Source: Micromonospora_E sp048060115 (lineage in GTDB: Bacteria > Actinomycetota > Actinomycetes > Mycobacteriales > Micromonosporaceae). From it: a stretch of 64,000 nucleotides of DNA. The notes under the pieces are model-generated. The model saw only the letters and a program-made list of their open reading frames with translations, was not told where the DNA came from and did no database searches. The position numbers were made by a program, and so were the translations under genes. Position 1 is the first letter of the stretch. Each line of letters opens with the position of its first letter. The stretch covers positions 1 to 64,000 of the forward strand of contig NZ_JBHMIM010000037.1 of the NCBI RefSeq assembly GCF_048060115.1, written 5' to 3'. This document shows positions 34,002-41,696 of this stretch, piece after piece.

Positions 34002-35849
34002 TCAGCTCCGCCAGGTGTCGCTCAGGGTGACCGTCCCGCTGGCCGGTGCGGTCGCGGTGCGGTTGCCGCCGTTCTCCCAGGTCACCGTTCCGGCGGCGTC
34101 GCGGCGCAGATACTTGTAGGCGAACGTGGTGCCGGCCGGCAGGCTGACCGTGCCTCGCCAGACCGGGTAGCTGGCCGACGACAGCGGCACCGCCCGGGCC
34201 GGGTCCCAGCCGCCGAGCGTGCTGTGGTCACCGACGACGAAGATGTTCTGCCCCCAGACGGTGCTGGCGGTCACTGCGAACGCGGCCGTGCTGGCTCCGC
34301 TCGGCGGCGGCGAGCTGGTCGTGCCACCGGTCGGCGACGGGGCCGGCCCGGCCGGGGCGCCGACGTGGATCGCGACGGCGTCGTTCGCCGGCACGCTGGC
34401 GGTGAACCGGCCGGTCGCGTCGACGGTCACGGTCGGCCCGGTGCAGCCGCCGCCCGGCGTCGGATCGCCGTGCTGCACGTCGCAGTAGCTGCCGGCGGGC
34501 AACGACGTCTGAAAGGTGCGGGTCAGCGCCGACCCCTCCTTGTTGATCGCCACGTACGCCCGGTCGCCGCGGCCGAACGCGATCTGGTTGTTGCCGTTGT
34601 CCCACCAGTTGACGACGCCGGTGCCGTGCGCGGCGGTGCGGAACTTGACCATGTTGGCGATCTGCCGCCACGCGTGCTGGCAGCGCCAGCCATCGGCGTA
34701 GCAGGCGACGACGGTGCCGCCGTTGGGTGGGCCGGCGTCGAAGTTGGTGAAGTCGTAGCCGGAGTGCACGTGCGGCGACCCGTAGTTCCAGGCCAGGGTG
34801 AAGACGCTGGCCAGGGTGTACGCCGAGCCGTTGGTGTGGTTGAGGGTGTCGCCGCCACGCTCGGTGTCGTGGTTGTCGACGAAGACCCCGGCCCGGTCGC
34901 CGGGCAGGTAGCCCCAGGCCGGTCCGATGTCGCGCAGATAGGCGAGCCGTTCGTCGAGGAAGATCCGGCGCAGGTCCCGGGCGTAGCGGAACTCCTGCAC
35001 GTCGCCGCTGCCGAGGTACTCCTCGGGCTGCACGGCCTCGCCGCCGCCGTGGATGACCTCCTGCACCCAGTAGGCGTTGGGGTTGCTCATCTTCGACCGG
35101 ATGGCGGCCAGGTCGGTGGCGGCGATGTGCTTGGCCGCGTCGATGCGGAAACCGTCCACGCCGAGGGAGAGCAGGTCCGACAGGTACGCGGCGATCCGGG
35201 TCCGTACGTAGTCGCTGCCAGTGTGCAGGTCGGACAGGTCGACGAGCTCGCACTCCTGCACGTCGTAGCGGCTGCGGTAGTCGGCGATCCGGCTGCGGCA
35301 GGAGTGGAAGTCCTGCTCCTGGTAGACGCCGGGATAGTTGTACTTGGTGTACGCCGTACCGCCGCTGCCGGTGCCCTGCCCGGCACTCATGTGGTTGACG
35401 ACGGCGTCGACGATCACCTTCACCCCGGCGCCGTGGCAGGTGTCGATCATCGCCTTGAACGCGGTCCGGTCACCGAGGCGGCCGGCGATGGCGTAGCTGA
35501 CCGGTTGGTACGCGGTCCACCACTGGCCACCCTGGATGTGTTCCTGTGGCGGGGAGACCTGGACGTAGCCGTAGCCGAGCGGGCCGAGGGTGTCGCGGCA
35601 CTCGCGGGCGATCGAGTCGAACCGCCAGGAGAACAGTACGGCCGTGACGTCGCGGTCGCCCTGCGGCGCGGCGTCGGCGGCAGTGCTCCGGGTGGTGGCG
35701 CCGGCGGTGACCACGGCACCGCTGAGCAGCAGGGTGAGCACGGCGAGGCCGGCGAGCAACCGCCGCCGACGGCGGATGGGGTGTCTACTGGTCGGGGGGC
35801 CGGGTCGGGGCTCGGGTGGGCGGCTACCCGGGACGGTGTCGTGGGGCAC
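34002..35849 (-). CDS. Secreted GH13 alpha-amylase with C-terminal CBM20
   Basis: 615 residues from the GTG at 35849 (AGGAGG upstream); the longer open frame upstream is the antisense of the dehydratase gene. A basic N-region (RRRRRLL) and hydrophobic core form the signal peptide. The GH13 motifs are VIVDAVVNHM, GFRIDAAKH with the nucleophile Asp at about 237, YWVQEVIHGG with the acid/base Glu at about 264, and FVDNHDTERGG with the transition-state Asp at about 328. After domain C and a Ser/Pro linker, a CBM20 starch-binding module (NIFVVGDHSTLGGWDPARA) ends the protein. It hydrolyses starch extracellularly. Confidence 0.95.
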   Translation of the reverse strand: MPHDTVPGSRPPEPRPGPPTSRHPIRRRRRLLAGLAVLTLLLSGAVVTAGATTRSTAADAAPQGDRDVTAVLFSWRFDSIARECRDTLGPLGYGYVQVSPPQEHIQGGQWWTAYQPVSYAIAGRLGDRTAFKAMIDTCHGAGVKVIVDAVVNHMSAGQGTGSGGTAYTKYNYPGVYQEQDFHSCRSRIADYRSRYDVQECELVDLSDLHTGSDYVRTRIAAYLSDLLSLGVDGFRIDAAKHIAATDLAAIRSKMSNPNAYWVQEVIHGGGEAVQPEEYLGSGDVQEFRYARDLRRIFLDERLAYLRDIGPAWGYLPGDRAGVFVDNHDTERGGDTLNHTNGSAYTLASVFTLAWNYGSPHVHSGYDFTNFDAGPPNGGTVVACYADGWRCQHAWRQIANMVKFRTAAHGTGVVNWWDNGNNQIAFGRGDRAYVAINKEGSALTRTFQTSLPAGSYCDVQHGDPTPGGGCTGPTVTVDATGRFTASVPANDAVAIHVGAPAGPAPSPTGGTTSSPPPSGASTAAFAVTASTVWGQNIFVVGDHSTLGGWDPARAVPLSSASYPVWRGTVSLPAGTTFAYKYLRRDAAGTVTWENGGNRTATAPASGTVTLSDTWRS

Positions 35850-35908
35850 GGCGGTTCCTCCAAGCGGGTGACGTCCGCAAGCTCCGCCTTCTTTGCTGTA
35901 AGAAGTTT

Positions 35909-35930
35909 GAAACTTGCTGGAAACTCTTGC
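35909..35930 (-). promoter_or_regulatory. Candidate maltose-type operator upstream of alpha-amylase
   Basis: GAAACTTGC (35909-35917) and GAAACTCTTGC (35920-35930) form a near direct repeat, read on the minus strand as GCAAGAGTTTC and GCAAGTTTC. Direct CTTGC-containing repeats are known at Streptomyces amylase promoters controlled by MalR/Reg1. No such regulator is encoded in the window. Confidence 0.4.
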
Positions 35931-35949
35931 GGTCAAGTTAGAGATCGAT

Positions 35950-35969
35950 GAACTCCGAGTCAAGAGTTC
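35950..35969. promoter_or_regulatory. Inverted repeat upstream of the mannonate dehydratase gene
   Basis: GAACTC (35950-35955) and GAGTTC (35964-35969) are perfect complements 8 nt apart, 61 bp upstream of the dehydratase ATG. This could be an operator for either divergent gene. Confidence 0.35.
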
Positions 35970-36029
35970 GGCTAACCTCTGCGGCGTACCGGTGGCAGCC
36001 CGCCGCCGTCGACGCGAGGAGTCTGGCTG

Positions 36030-37238
36030 ATGCGGATCGTGGACGCCCGGGTGATCGTGACCTGTCCGGGACGCAACTTCGTCACCCTGAAGATCGTCAC
36101 TGAAGACGGAGTGACCGGAGTCGGCGACGCCACGCTCAACGGCCGCGAACTCGCCGTCGCCAGCTACCTGCGCGACCACGTCGTACCGACGCTGATCGGG
36201 CGCGACGCCGCCCGGATCGAGGACACCTGGCAGTACCTGTACCGGGGCGCCTACTGGCGGCGCGGACCGGTCACGATGAGCGCGATCGCCGCAGTGGACA
36301 CCGCACTGTGGGACATCAAAGGAAAGGTTGCCGGGCTGCCGGTCTACCAGTTGCTCGGCGGCCGGTGCCGCGACGGCGTCACCGTCTACGGCCACGCCAA
36401 CGCCGAGACCGTCCCCGAGGTGCTCGCCGAGGTGGCCCGCTACGTCGACCTCGGCTACCGGGCGGTCCGGGTGCAGACCGCCGTCCCGGGCCTGCCAGCC
36501 ACCTACGGCGTCGGCAAGGACCGGATGTTCTACGAGCCGGCCGACGCCGCTGTCCCCACCGAGACCACCTGGTCCACCGAACGCTACCTGGTCCACACCC
36601 CGCAGGTCTTCGCCGCGGTACGCGACGAGTTCGGCCCGCACCTGAAGCTGCTGCACGATGCGCACCACCGGCTCACCCCGATCGAGGCCGCCCGGCTCGG
36701 CAAGGACCTGGAGCCGTACCGGCTGACCTGGCTGGAGGACCCGGTCCCGGCCGAGCTGCAGGAGGGCTTCCGGCTGATCCGCCAGCACACCACCACGCCG
36801 ATCGCCGTCGGCGAGGTCTTCAACTCCATCTTCGACTGCCAGCAGCTGATCAAGGAACAACTGATCGACTACATCCGGACCACGGTGGTACGCGCCGGCG
36901 GCATCAGCCACCTGCGCCGGATCTTCGACCTGGCCGCGCTGCACCACGTCCGCAGCGGATCGCACGGCGCCACCGACCTGTCGCCGGTCTGCATGGCGGC
37001 GGCGCTGCACGTCGACCTGAGCATCCCCAACTTCGGCCTGCAGGAGTACATGCGGCACACCGAGGCCACCGACGCGGTCTTCCCGCACTCGTATCATTTC
37101 GCCGACGGCTACCTGCATCCCGGCGAGGAACCCGGGCTCGGCGTCGACATCGACGAGTCCGCGGCCGCCCGGTACCCGTACCAGCCGGCGTCGCTGCCGG
37201 TGAACCGACTCACCGACGGCAGCATGCACAACTGGTGA
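36030..37238 (+). CDS. manD: Mannonate dehydratase-type enolase superfamily protein
   Basis: 402 residues. The metal ligands Asp210 (LLHDAHHRLT), Glu236 (TWLEDPVP) and Glu262 (AVGEVFNS) fall at the numbering known for ManD, and the His in HDAHH matches the catalytic position. The family signature IPNFGLQEYM is near the C-terminus. ManD dehydrates D-mannonate to 2-keto-3-deoxy-D-gluconate in hexuronate catabolism; close relatives have low activity or act on D-gluconate. Placement beside a pectin lyase fits uronic-acid use. Its 3' end meets a broken CYTH gene on the opposite strand. Confidence 0.88.
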   Translation: MRIVDARVIVTCPGRNFVTLKIVTEDGVTGVGDATLNGRELAVASYLRDHVVPTLIGRDAARIEDTWQYLYRGAYWRRGPVTMSAIAAVDTALWDIKGKVAGLPVYQLLGGRCRDGVTVYGHANAETVPEVLAEVARYVDLGYRAVRVQTAVPGLPATYGVGKDRMFYEPADAAVPTETTWSTERYLVHTPQVFAAVRDEFGPHLKLLHDAHHRLTPIEAARLGKDLEPYRLTWLEDPVPAELQEGFRLIRQHTTTPIAVGEVFNSIFDCQQLIKEQLIDYIRTTVVRAGGISHLRRIFDLAALHHVRSGSHGATDLSPVCMAAALHVDLSIPNFGLQEYMRHTEATDAVFPHSYHFADGYLHPGEEPGLGVDIDESAAARYPYQPASLPVNRLTDGSMHNW

Positions 37239-37239
37239 C

Positions 37240-37570
37240 ACCCGCGCGGACCAGCGAAGCGTACGTTTCACCGGTACGGGACGCCCGCGATCCCCGGCCG
37301 TGGCGACGAACGCCGCCAGCTCGGCCTGCGCAGCCGCGCCGGACGAGGGTGACCTGGTGGGTGCCCGGGTGCCTCCAGGGCTGCTGCGTTCGCCCGCCGT
37401 CGGGGCAGCTCAAGGAACGTGCCGAGGTCGGCGACGTCGGCGACGTACAGCACGCTGTCGGGCAGACTGACGGTACGGCGTACCTTCGCGATCCGTACTT
37501 CGGGGCGGAAGCCTATCGCCAGGATGGCGTCGTGCATCTGCCCCCGGTAGACCACCGCCGTCTCGAGGCC
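37240..37570 (-). pseudogene. Remnant of a CYTH-domain protein (class IV adenylate cyclase-like)
   Basis: On the minus strand ETAVVYRGQMHDAILAIGFR leads into VRIAKVRRTVSLPD and LYVADVADLGTFLELP, which match CYTH/CyaB proteins (GFxPxVRIxKxRR ... DxVxGLGxFLELE). The following pieces are in other frames: QAELAAFVATAG and then GETYASLVRAG, the usual C-terminal end. The N-terminal ExE-containing start is missing, and at least two frameshifts are needed, so the gene is dead. CYTH enzymes act on triphosphate substrates. Confidence 0.6.
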
Positions 37571-37604
37571 GGTGCCCGCATCGCTTCCGCTCTTCATCCG
37601 CCAA

Positions 37605-37667
37605 CATCGAGGTGAGGCTGAGAGACCCTAAAACGCAGACGTAAGGTATCTCAGCCTCACCTCGATG
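37605..37667. repeat. Perfect 19-bp inverted repeat with 25-nt spacer
   Basis: The left arm at 37605-37623 (CATCGAGGTGAGGCTGAGA) is the exact reverse complement of the right arm at 37649-37667. The spacer itself contains ACCCTA...TAAGGT, which could lengthen the stem imperfectly. It lies in a gene-poor interval between the CYTH remnant and the M48 gene. A transcript hairpin, a double regulator site or the ends of a tiny mobile element are all possible. Confidence 0.6.
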
Positions 37668-37822
37668 AGGCGCTGCGCGGCCTGCGACAGCCGGCAAGCC
37701 GGTCAAAGCAGCGGCCCGACGACAGCCCTCGGCTCAGCCGACGCGCAGGGCGGCGGTAACCCCGCCAACTCCCGCAGGGCTCCTGTCTCTGCGTCCGCGC
37801 CCAGGCCGGCTGCGTGTGCTGG

Positions 37823-39781
37823 TCAGGCCGGTACCGGCACCGGCAGCGGCGGCAGCGGGCTGTGCAGGATCAGGCAGATGGTCCGCAGCAGCTCGATCTC
37901 CGGGACGGTCATCACGCCGTCGTGGCTGATCACGGCGACGGCGCCGGTGACCAGCCGGGCCTTTTCCGCCGGCCGCAGCCCGTCGAGCTGCGGCCAGGCC
38001 GACTCCAACTCCAGCACACCGTTGGCCGGTGCGGAGAACCGTACGTCGGACTGGGGGAGGGTCTGCGCCGTACCGGCGGCGAAGGCCCGCTCGGCGGTGG
38101 CCGGGTCCGGGTGCCCGGCCTGGGCGAGGACGCTGAACAGCGTCCCCACCTCCCGTCGCGCGCCGCGTAACGTACCCCGGCCGTTGCCCGACCGCGACGA
38201 GGGCGTGAGCGACTCCCGAAGCTCGTCGCCGACCAGCCGGGACAGGCAGTATTCGAAGACGCTGATCCGTCCGTCGGCCCGGACCAGGGTGGCCATCGCG
38301 TCGGCGACCGCGTCCCGCTCGGCCGGCGGGCGGGCGGTCAACGCCGGGAAGGCGACCTCGGCCAGCGGCAGCCGCAGTAGCGGATGCAGCCCGGCGGTGG
38401 CGTGACCGGCCTGCCAGGTCGTGTCGGCGAGCGCCTTGCCGTGCCGTTCGAAGATCTCCGCGTGCTGCCGGGCGCGCACCTGCGGATCGGCCGACAACAG
38501 CAGCCCGAGGATCAACGGGACCACGGCGTCCGGCCGGTGCGCCTGATCCAGCAGCGCCGACGGGATTCGGGAGAGCAGGTCGGCGGCGTGCGGGTAGGCG
38601 GCCGGCGGTGTGGCGCCGATCCGGTCGAGGACCTCCGCCGGATCGACCCGGACCCGGGCGTCGGCGTCGGGCAGGGCACCGTTGCCGGTCGGGCCGTCTC
38701 CGGTGGCTCGGGGTGCCCGGTCTCCGGTGAGCCCGAGGGCTCGGTCTTCGGCCAGGCCGGACGGCGGTGCCGCCGCCCAGCGCTGAGACAGCGCGGCCAA
38801 CTCGGCCGGGTCGAAGCTGGGGTCGAGCGCCTTGATCCGTTCCGGTAGCGGCGGGTGCGTGGCGAACAGCGCCGACAGCCGTGCTCCGGAGCCGAAGAGC
38901 ATGTGGCCGACCTCTTCGGACTTCGGGTTCGCCAGCTTCGACCCGGCCGGCAGCCCGCCGATCTTCTTCAACGCGCCGGCCAGCCCGGCGGTCTGCCGGG
39001 TGAACTGCACGGCCGAGGCGTCCGCCAGGTACTCGCGCTGGCGGGACACCGACGCCTTGATCAGCCGACCGACCAGCACTCCGATGTAGCCGGCGGCCAC
39101 CATGGCCAGCCCGATCAGCGGCAGCGGGTTGCCGCCCTTGTTGTCACCACGGGAGCGTCCGCCGCTGACGAAGCCGGTGCGCAGCAGCCCGCGCCCGATC
39201 ACCGCCAGGAACAGGATGCCGAAGAGCAGGCCCATCAGCCGGATGTTGAGCCGCATGTCGCCGTTGACGACATGGCTGAACTCGTGCGCGATGACGCCCT
39301 GCAACTCGTCACGATTGAGCCGCTCCAGGGTGCCCCGGGTCACCGCGATGGCCGCGTCCGAGGTGGACCAGCCGGCGGCGAAGGCGTTGATCCCCTCCTC
39401 GTGCGGCAGCAGGTAGACCTCGGGCACCGGTACGCCGGACGCGATGGAGATTTCCTCGACCACGTTGCGCAGCCGGCGCAGCTGCGGATCGGTGGTGTCC
39501 GGCGGCACCAGCACCCCGCCCAGTTCACGGGCGACCCGGCCGCCGCCCCCGCGCAGCGTGACGGTCCGGAACAGCGCGGCCAGGCCGATAACCGCGACGG
39601 TCAGCAGGCTGGTGACCGTCAGCAGCCCGGCGAGCTGGGCCGGAGGCATCGAGGCACCGTCGAAGACGACGACCGCGGCGAGGGCCACGACGGCGACGAT
39701 GCCGATGACGGCGACCACGAAGAGTCCGACCAGGCGGGCGGAGACCCGTCGCACCTGGCGTTGACGTTCGAAGAAGTTCAT
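37823..39781 (-). CDS. M48-family zinc metalloprotease (HtpX-like)
   Basis: 652 residues. Two membrane segments are at the N-terminus, followed by the catalytic motif HEFSHVVNGDMRLN with the HExxH-type zinc site, and by two more hydrophobic segments. Residues 190-330 complete the peptidase domain; the C-terminal 300 residues are a cytoplasmic-looking helical extension without a recognised domain. M48 proteases cleave damaged membrane proteins. The ATG lies 4 nt downstream of the lemA stop, the lemA-M48 pair being a common operon. Confidence 0.92.
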   Translation of the reverse strand: MNFFERQRQVRRVSARLVGLFVVAVIGIVAVVALAAVVVFDGASMPPAQLAGLLTVTSLLTVAVIGLAALFRTVTLRGGGGRVARELGGVLVPPDTTDPQLRRLRNVVEEISIASGVPVPEVYLLPHEEGINAFAAGWSTSDAAIAVTRGTLERLNRDELQGVIAHEFSHVVNGDMRLNIRLMGLLFGILFLAVIGRGLLRTGFVSGGRSRGDNKGGNPLPLIGLAMVAAGYIGVLVGRLIKASVSRQREYLADASAVQFTRQTAGLAGALKKIGGLPAGSKLANPKSEEVGHMLFGSGARLSALFATHPPLPERIKALDPSFDPAELAALSQRWAAAPPSGLAEDRALGLTGDRAPRATGDGPTGNGALPDADARVRVDPAEVLDRIGATPPAAYPHAADLLSRIPSALLDQAHRPDAVVPLILGLLLSADPQVRARQHAEIFERHGKALADTTWQAGHATAGLHPLLRLPLAEVAFPALTARPPAERDAVADAMATLVRADGRISVFEYCLSRLVGDELRESLTPSSRSGNGRGTLRGARREVGTLFSVLAQAGHPDPATAERAFAAGTAQTLPQSDVRFSAPANGVLELESAWPQLDGLRPAEKARLVTGAVAVISHDGVMTVPEIELLRTICLILHSPLPPLPVPVPA

Positions 39782-39785
39782 CTCG

Positions 39786-40385
39786 TCAGAAGTTCACCTG
39801 GGGGGCCTGCCGCTGCTGCGGATCCTCGACCTCGAACGGTGCGGCCGGGCCGAAGGAAAACATGTTCGCCACCATGCTGCCGGGGAACCGCTCCCGCTTG
39901 TTGTTGTAGTTCATGACGGCGTCGTTGTACGCCTGCCGGGCGAAGGCGACCCGGTTCTCGGTGGAGGTCAGCTCCTCGGTCAGCTGCATCATGTTCTGGT
40001 TGGCCTTGAGGTCCGGGTACGCCTCGGAGAGCGCGAAGAGCCGGCCCAGGCTCTGGGTCAGCATGTTCTCCGCGCCGGCGAGCTGCTGCATCGCGGCCGG
40101 GTCGCCGGGGTTGCCGGTGGCGGCGGACTGGGCGTTGACGGCCCCGCTACGGGCGGCGATCACCGCTTCGAGCGTCTCGCGCTCGTGCTTCATGTACCCC
40201 TTGGCGACCTCGACGAGGTTGGGAATGAGGTCGTGTCGGCGGGTCAACTGGACGTCGATCTGGGAGAACGCGTTGCGGAACGCGTTGCGCGCGGTGACCA
40301 GGCCGTTGTAAACAGCCACGCCGTATCCGGCAAAAGCCACCACAACTATAGATATCAGGCAAAACAGTGCAATGACTAGTTCCAT
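39786..40385 (-). CDS. lemA: LemA family protein
   Basis: 199 residues from the ATG at 40385; the frame extends upstream to a TTG at 40421. A single N-terminal membrane anchor (VIALFCLISIVVVAFAGYGV) is followed by the coiled LemA domain: YNGLVTARNAFRNAFSQIDV, LTRRHDLIPNLVEVAKGYM and ENRVAFARQAYNDAVMNYN. LemA proteins are membrane-bound helical bundles of unclear function, usually paired with an M48 protease as here. Confidence 0.93.
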   Translation of the reverse strand: MELVIALFCLISIVVVAFAGYGVAVYNGLVTARNAFRNAFSQIDVQLTRRHDLIPNLVEVAKGYMKHERETLEAVIAARSGAVNAQSAATGNPGDPAAMQQLAGAENMLTQSLGRLFALSEAYPDLKANQNMMQLTEELTSTENRVAFARQAYNDAVMNYNNKRERFPGSMVANMFSFGPAAPFEVEDPQQRQAPQVNF

Positions 40386-40516
40386 CTTCCCTGCTCTCCG
40401 CTGTGCCGGCAGCAGTGGCAACGCGCCGCCGGACCCTGTCGGCCGGCCCGAGCGTACGCCACCTGCTCAACCAGCGACCGGCGATCGAGGCGGGGCCAGG
40501 CCGCTTCGACCACCGG

Positions 40517-40675
40517 TCAGACGCGGGTGCGGCCCCGGTCGACCAGGCCCAGCGCGAGTACCACCGCGAGGCCGACCAGACCGATGACCAACAGGATCCG
40601 GAGGGCTTCCAGGATCGCGCCGAGCAGCAGCAGTACTGCCGCGACGATGCCGACGACGATGAGCAGGGTACGCAT
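40517..40675 (-). CDS. Small membrane protein
   Basis: 52 residues from the ATG at 40675, which has GGGAGG 6 nt upstream. The chain is almost entirely two hydrophobic helices (LLIVVGIVAAVLLLLGAIL and ILLVIGLVGLAVVLALGLV) with a short basic tail DRGRTRV. Similar tiny proteins are frequent in actinomycetes. Function unknown. Confidence 0.6.
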   Translation of the reverse strand: MRTLLIVVGIVAAVLLLLGAILEALRILLVIGLVGLAVVLALGLVDRGRTRV

Positions 40676-40854
40676 GAAGGCCTCCCGGTCCGAGGGGTGC
40701 GCGGTCTCGAACCAGCCTTCCCGTCCGGCGTCAGGTTGAACCTCGGACCCGGCTACCGGGCATCGTCGACTCCGGACAACTCGACAGGCTGTCTTCCCGC
40801 CGGACGGGTGGGTGGCCCTGACCGCAGAACCGCTGTCAGGGCGCTCCAGGTGGG

Positions 40855-40931
40855 TGGTGCCCCCGGTGGGATTCGAACCCACACTGTCGGAGGTTTGAGC
40901 TCCGCCTCTCTACCGGTTGGAGTACGGGGAC
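40855..40931 (-). tRNA. tRNA-Leu(CAA), atypical: short class-I variable loop
   Basis: The minus strand from 40931 folds as a cloverleaf of 74 nt plus an encoded CCA (40857-40855): acceptor GTCCCCG/CGGGGGC, D-stem CTC/GAG with loop CAACCGGTAGA, anticodon stem CGGAG/CTCCG with loop CTCAAAC (anticodon CAA), variable loop ACAGT, T-arm GTGGG-TTCGAAT-CCCAC, discriminator A. CAA reads the UUG leucine codon. Bacterial tRNA-Leu normally has a long variable arm and is about 85 nt. Here the 3-bp D-stem and GGTAGA D-loop look leucine-like, but the variable loop has only 5 nt. The cloverleaf is otherwise intact, so decay is not obvious. Confidence 0.85.
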
Positions 40932-40987
40932 CTTTGTCGGGTCTGGGGCCTGGCTGTGCCAAGCCTACCTACTACGCTGAAGGCGGT

Positions 40988-41009
40988 GACACCCAACCCG
41001 GTGGGTGTC
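40988..41009 (+). promoter_or_regulatory. Hairpin in the pdtaR leader
   Basis: GACACCCA (40988-40995) and TGGGTGTC (41002-41009) form a perfect 8-bp stem with a 6-nt loop, 28 nt before the pdtaR start. A TACGCT -10-like word lies at about 40973-40978, so the hairpin would sit at the 5' end of the message. Confidence 0.4.
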
Positions 41010-41036
41010 GGGTGGCAAGTGTGGGGGTAGGGGTTC

Positions 41037-41654
41037 GTGGCCGACACGCAGGCGGGTGCCGAGCGCAGGCGGGTACTGATCGCAGAGGACGAGGCACTGA
41101 TCCGGCTCGATCTGGCGGAGATGCTCGTCGAGGAGGGCTACGACGTCGTCGGGGAGGCCGGCGACGGTGAGACGGCGGTGCGACTCGCCGAGGAACTCAA
41201 GCCCGACCTGGTGATCCTCGACATCAAGATGCCAATCATGGATGGCCTGGCGGCGGCCGAGCGGATCGCGGGCGGGCGGATCGCCCCGGTGGTGATCCTC
41301 ACCGCCTTCAGCCAGCGTGATCTGGTGGAGCGGGCGCGGGCGGCTGGCGCGATGGCGTACCTGGTGAAGCCGTTCCAGAAGAGCGACCTGGTGCCGGCGA
41401 TCGAGATCGCCCTGTCCCGGTACAGCGAGGTCGCCGCGCTGGAGTCCGAGGTCGCCGGGTTGACCGACCGGCTGGAGACCCGCAAGGTCGTCGAGCGGGC
41501 CAAGGGCATGCTGATGACCTCGTACGGCATGACGGAACCGCAGGCGTTCAAGTGGATTCAGCGGATGGCGATGGACCATCGGATGACGATGCGCGACGTC
41601 GCGGAGCGGATCCTGGCCGAAACCCCTGGTGACAACCCGACGCCGCCGGCGTAG
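41037..41654 (+). CDS. pdtaR: ANTAR-domain response regulator (PdtaR/Rv1626-like)
   Basis: 205 residues. The receiver domain has the acidic pocket AEDE, the phospho-acceptor Asp at about 62 (VILDIKMP), the Thr in ILTAFS and the Lys in YLVKPF. The C-terminal ANTAR domain (TRKVVERAKGMLMTSYGMTE with AFKWIQRMAM) binds paired hexaloop RNA hairpins and prevents transcription termination. In mycobacteria the partner kinase is PdtaS, which is not encoded here. The GTG start follows a GGGGTAGGGG run. Its position between pyk/tesB and polA matches M. tuberculosis. Confidence 0.92.
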   Translation: MADTQAGAERRRVLIAEDEALIRLDLAEMLVEEGYDVVGEAGDGETAVRLAEELKPDLVILDIKMPIMDGLAAAERIAGGRIAPVVILTAFSQRDLVERARAAGAMAYLVKPFQKSDLVPAIEIALSRYSEVAALESEVAGLTDRLETRKVVERAKGMLMTSYGMTEPQAFKWIQRMAMDHRMTMRDVAERILAETPGDNPTPPA

Positions 41655-41662
41655 TGACCGCC

Positions 41663-41690
41663 CCGCCGATCGCCGTCCAGCGATCGGCGG
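41663..41690 (+). terminator. Hairpin terminator after pdtaR
   Basis: CCGCCGATCGC (41663-41673) and GCGATCGGCGG (41680-41690) form a perfect 11-bp stem with a 6-nt loop, 9 nt after the stop and just before the IS remnant. Confidence 0.7.
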
Positions 41691-41696
41691 TAGCTC

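Noticed and set aside
34002..37271. 1089-residue version of the alpha-amylase
   Set aside because: The upstream half is the antisense of manD. The signal peptide follows directly after the GTG at 35849.
37605..37667. TPP riboswitch, because of GGCTGAGA in the inverted repeat
   Set aside because: The other conserved TPP elements (the CTGATCTGG-type and CAGCGNAGGGA segments) are absent, and no thiamine gene follows. The CTGAGA word is only part of the symmetric arm.
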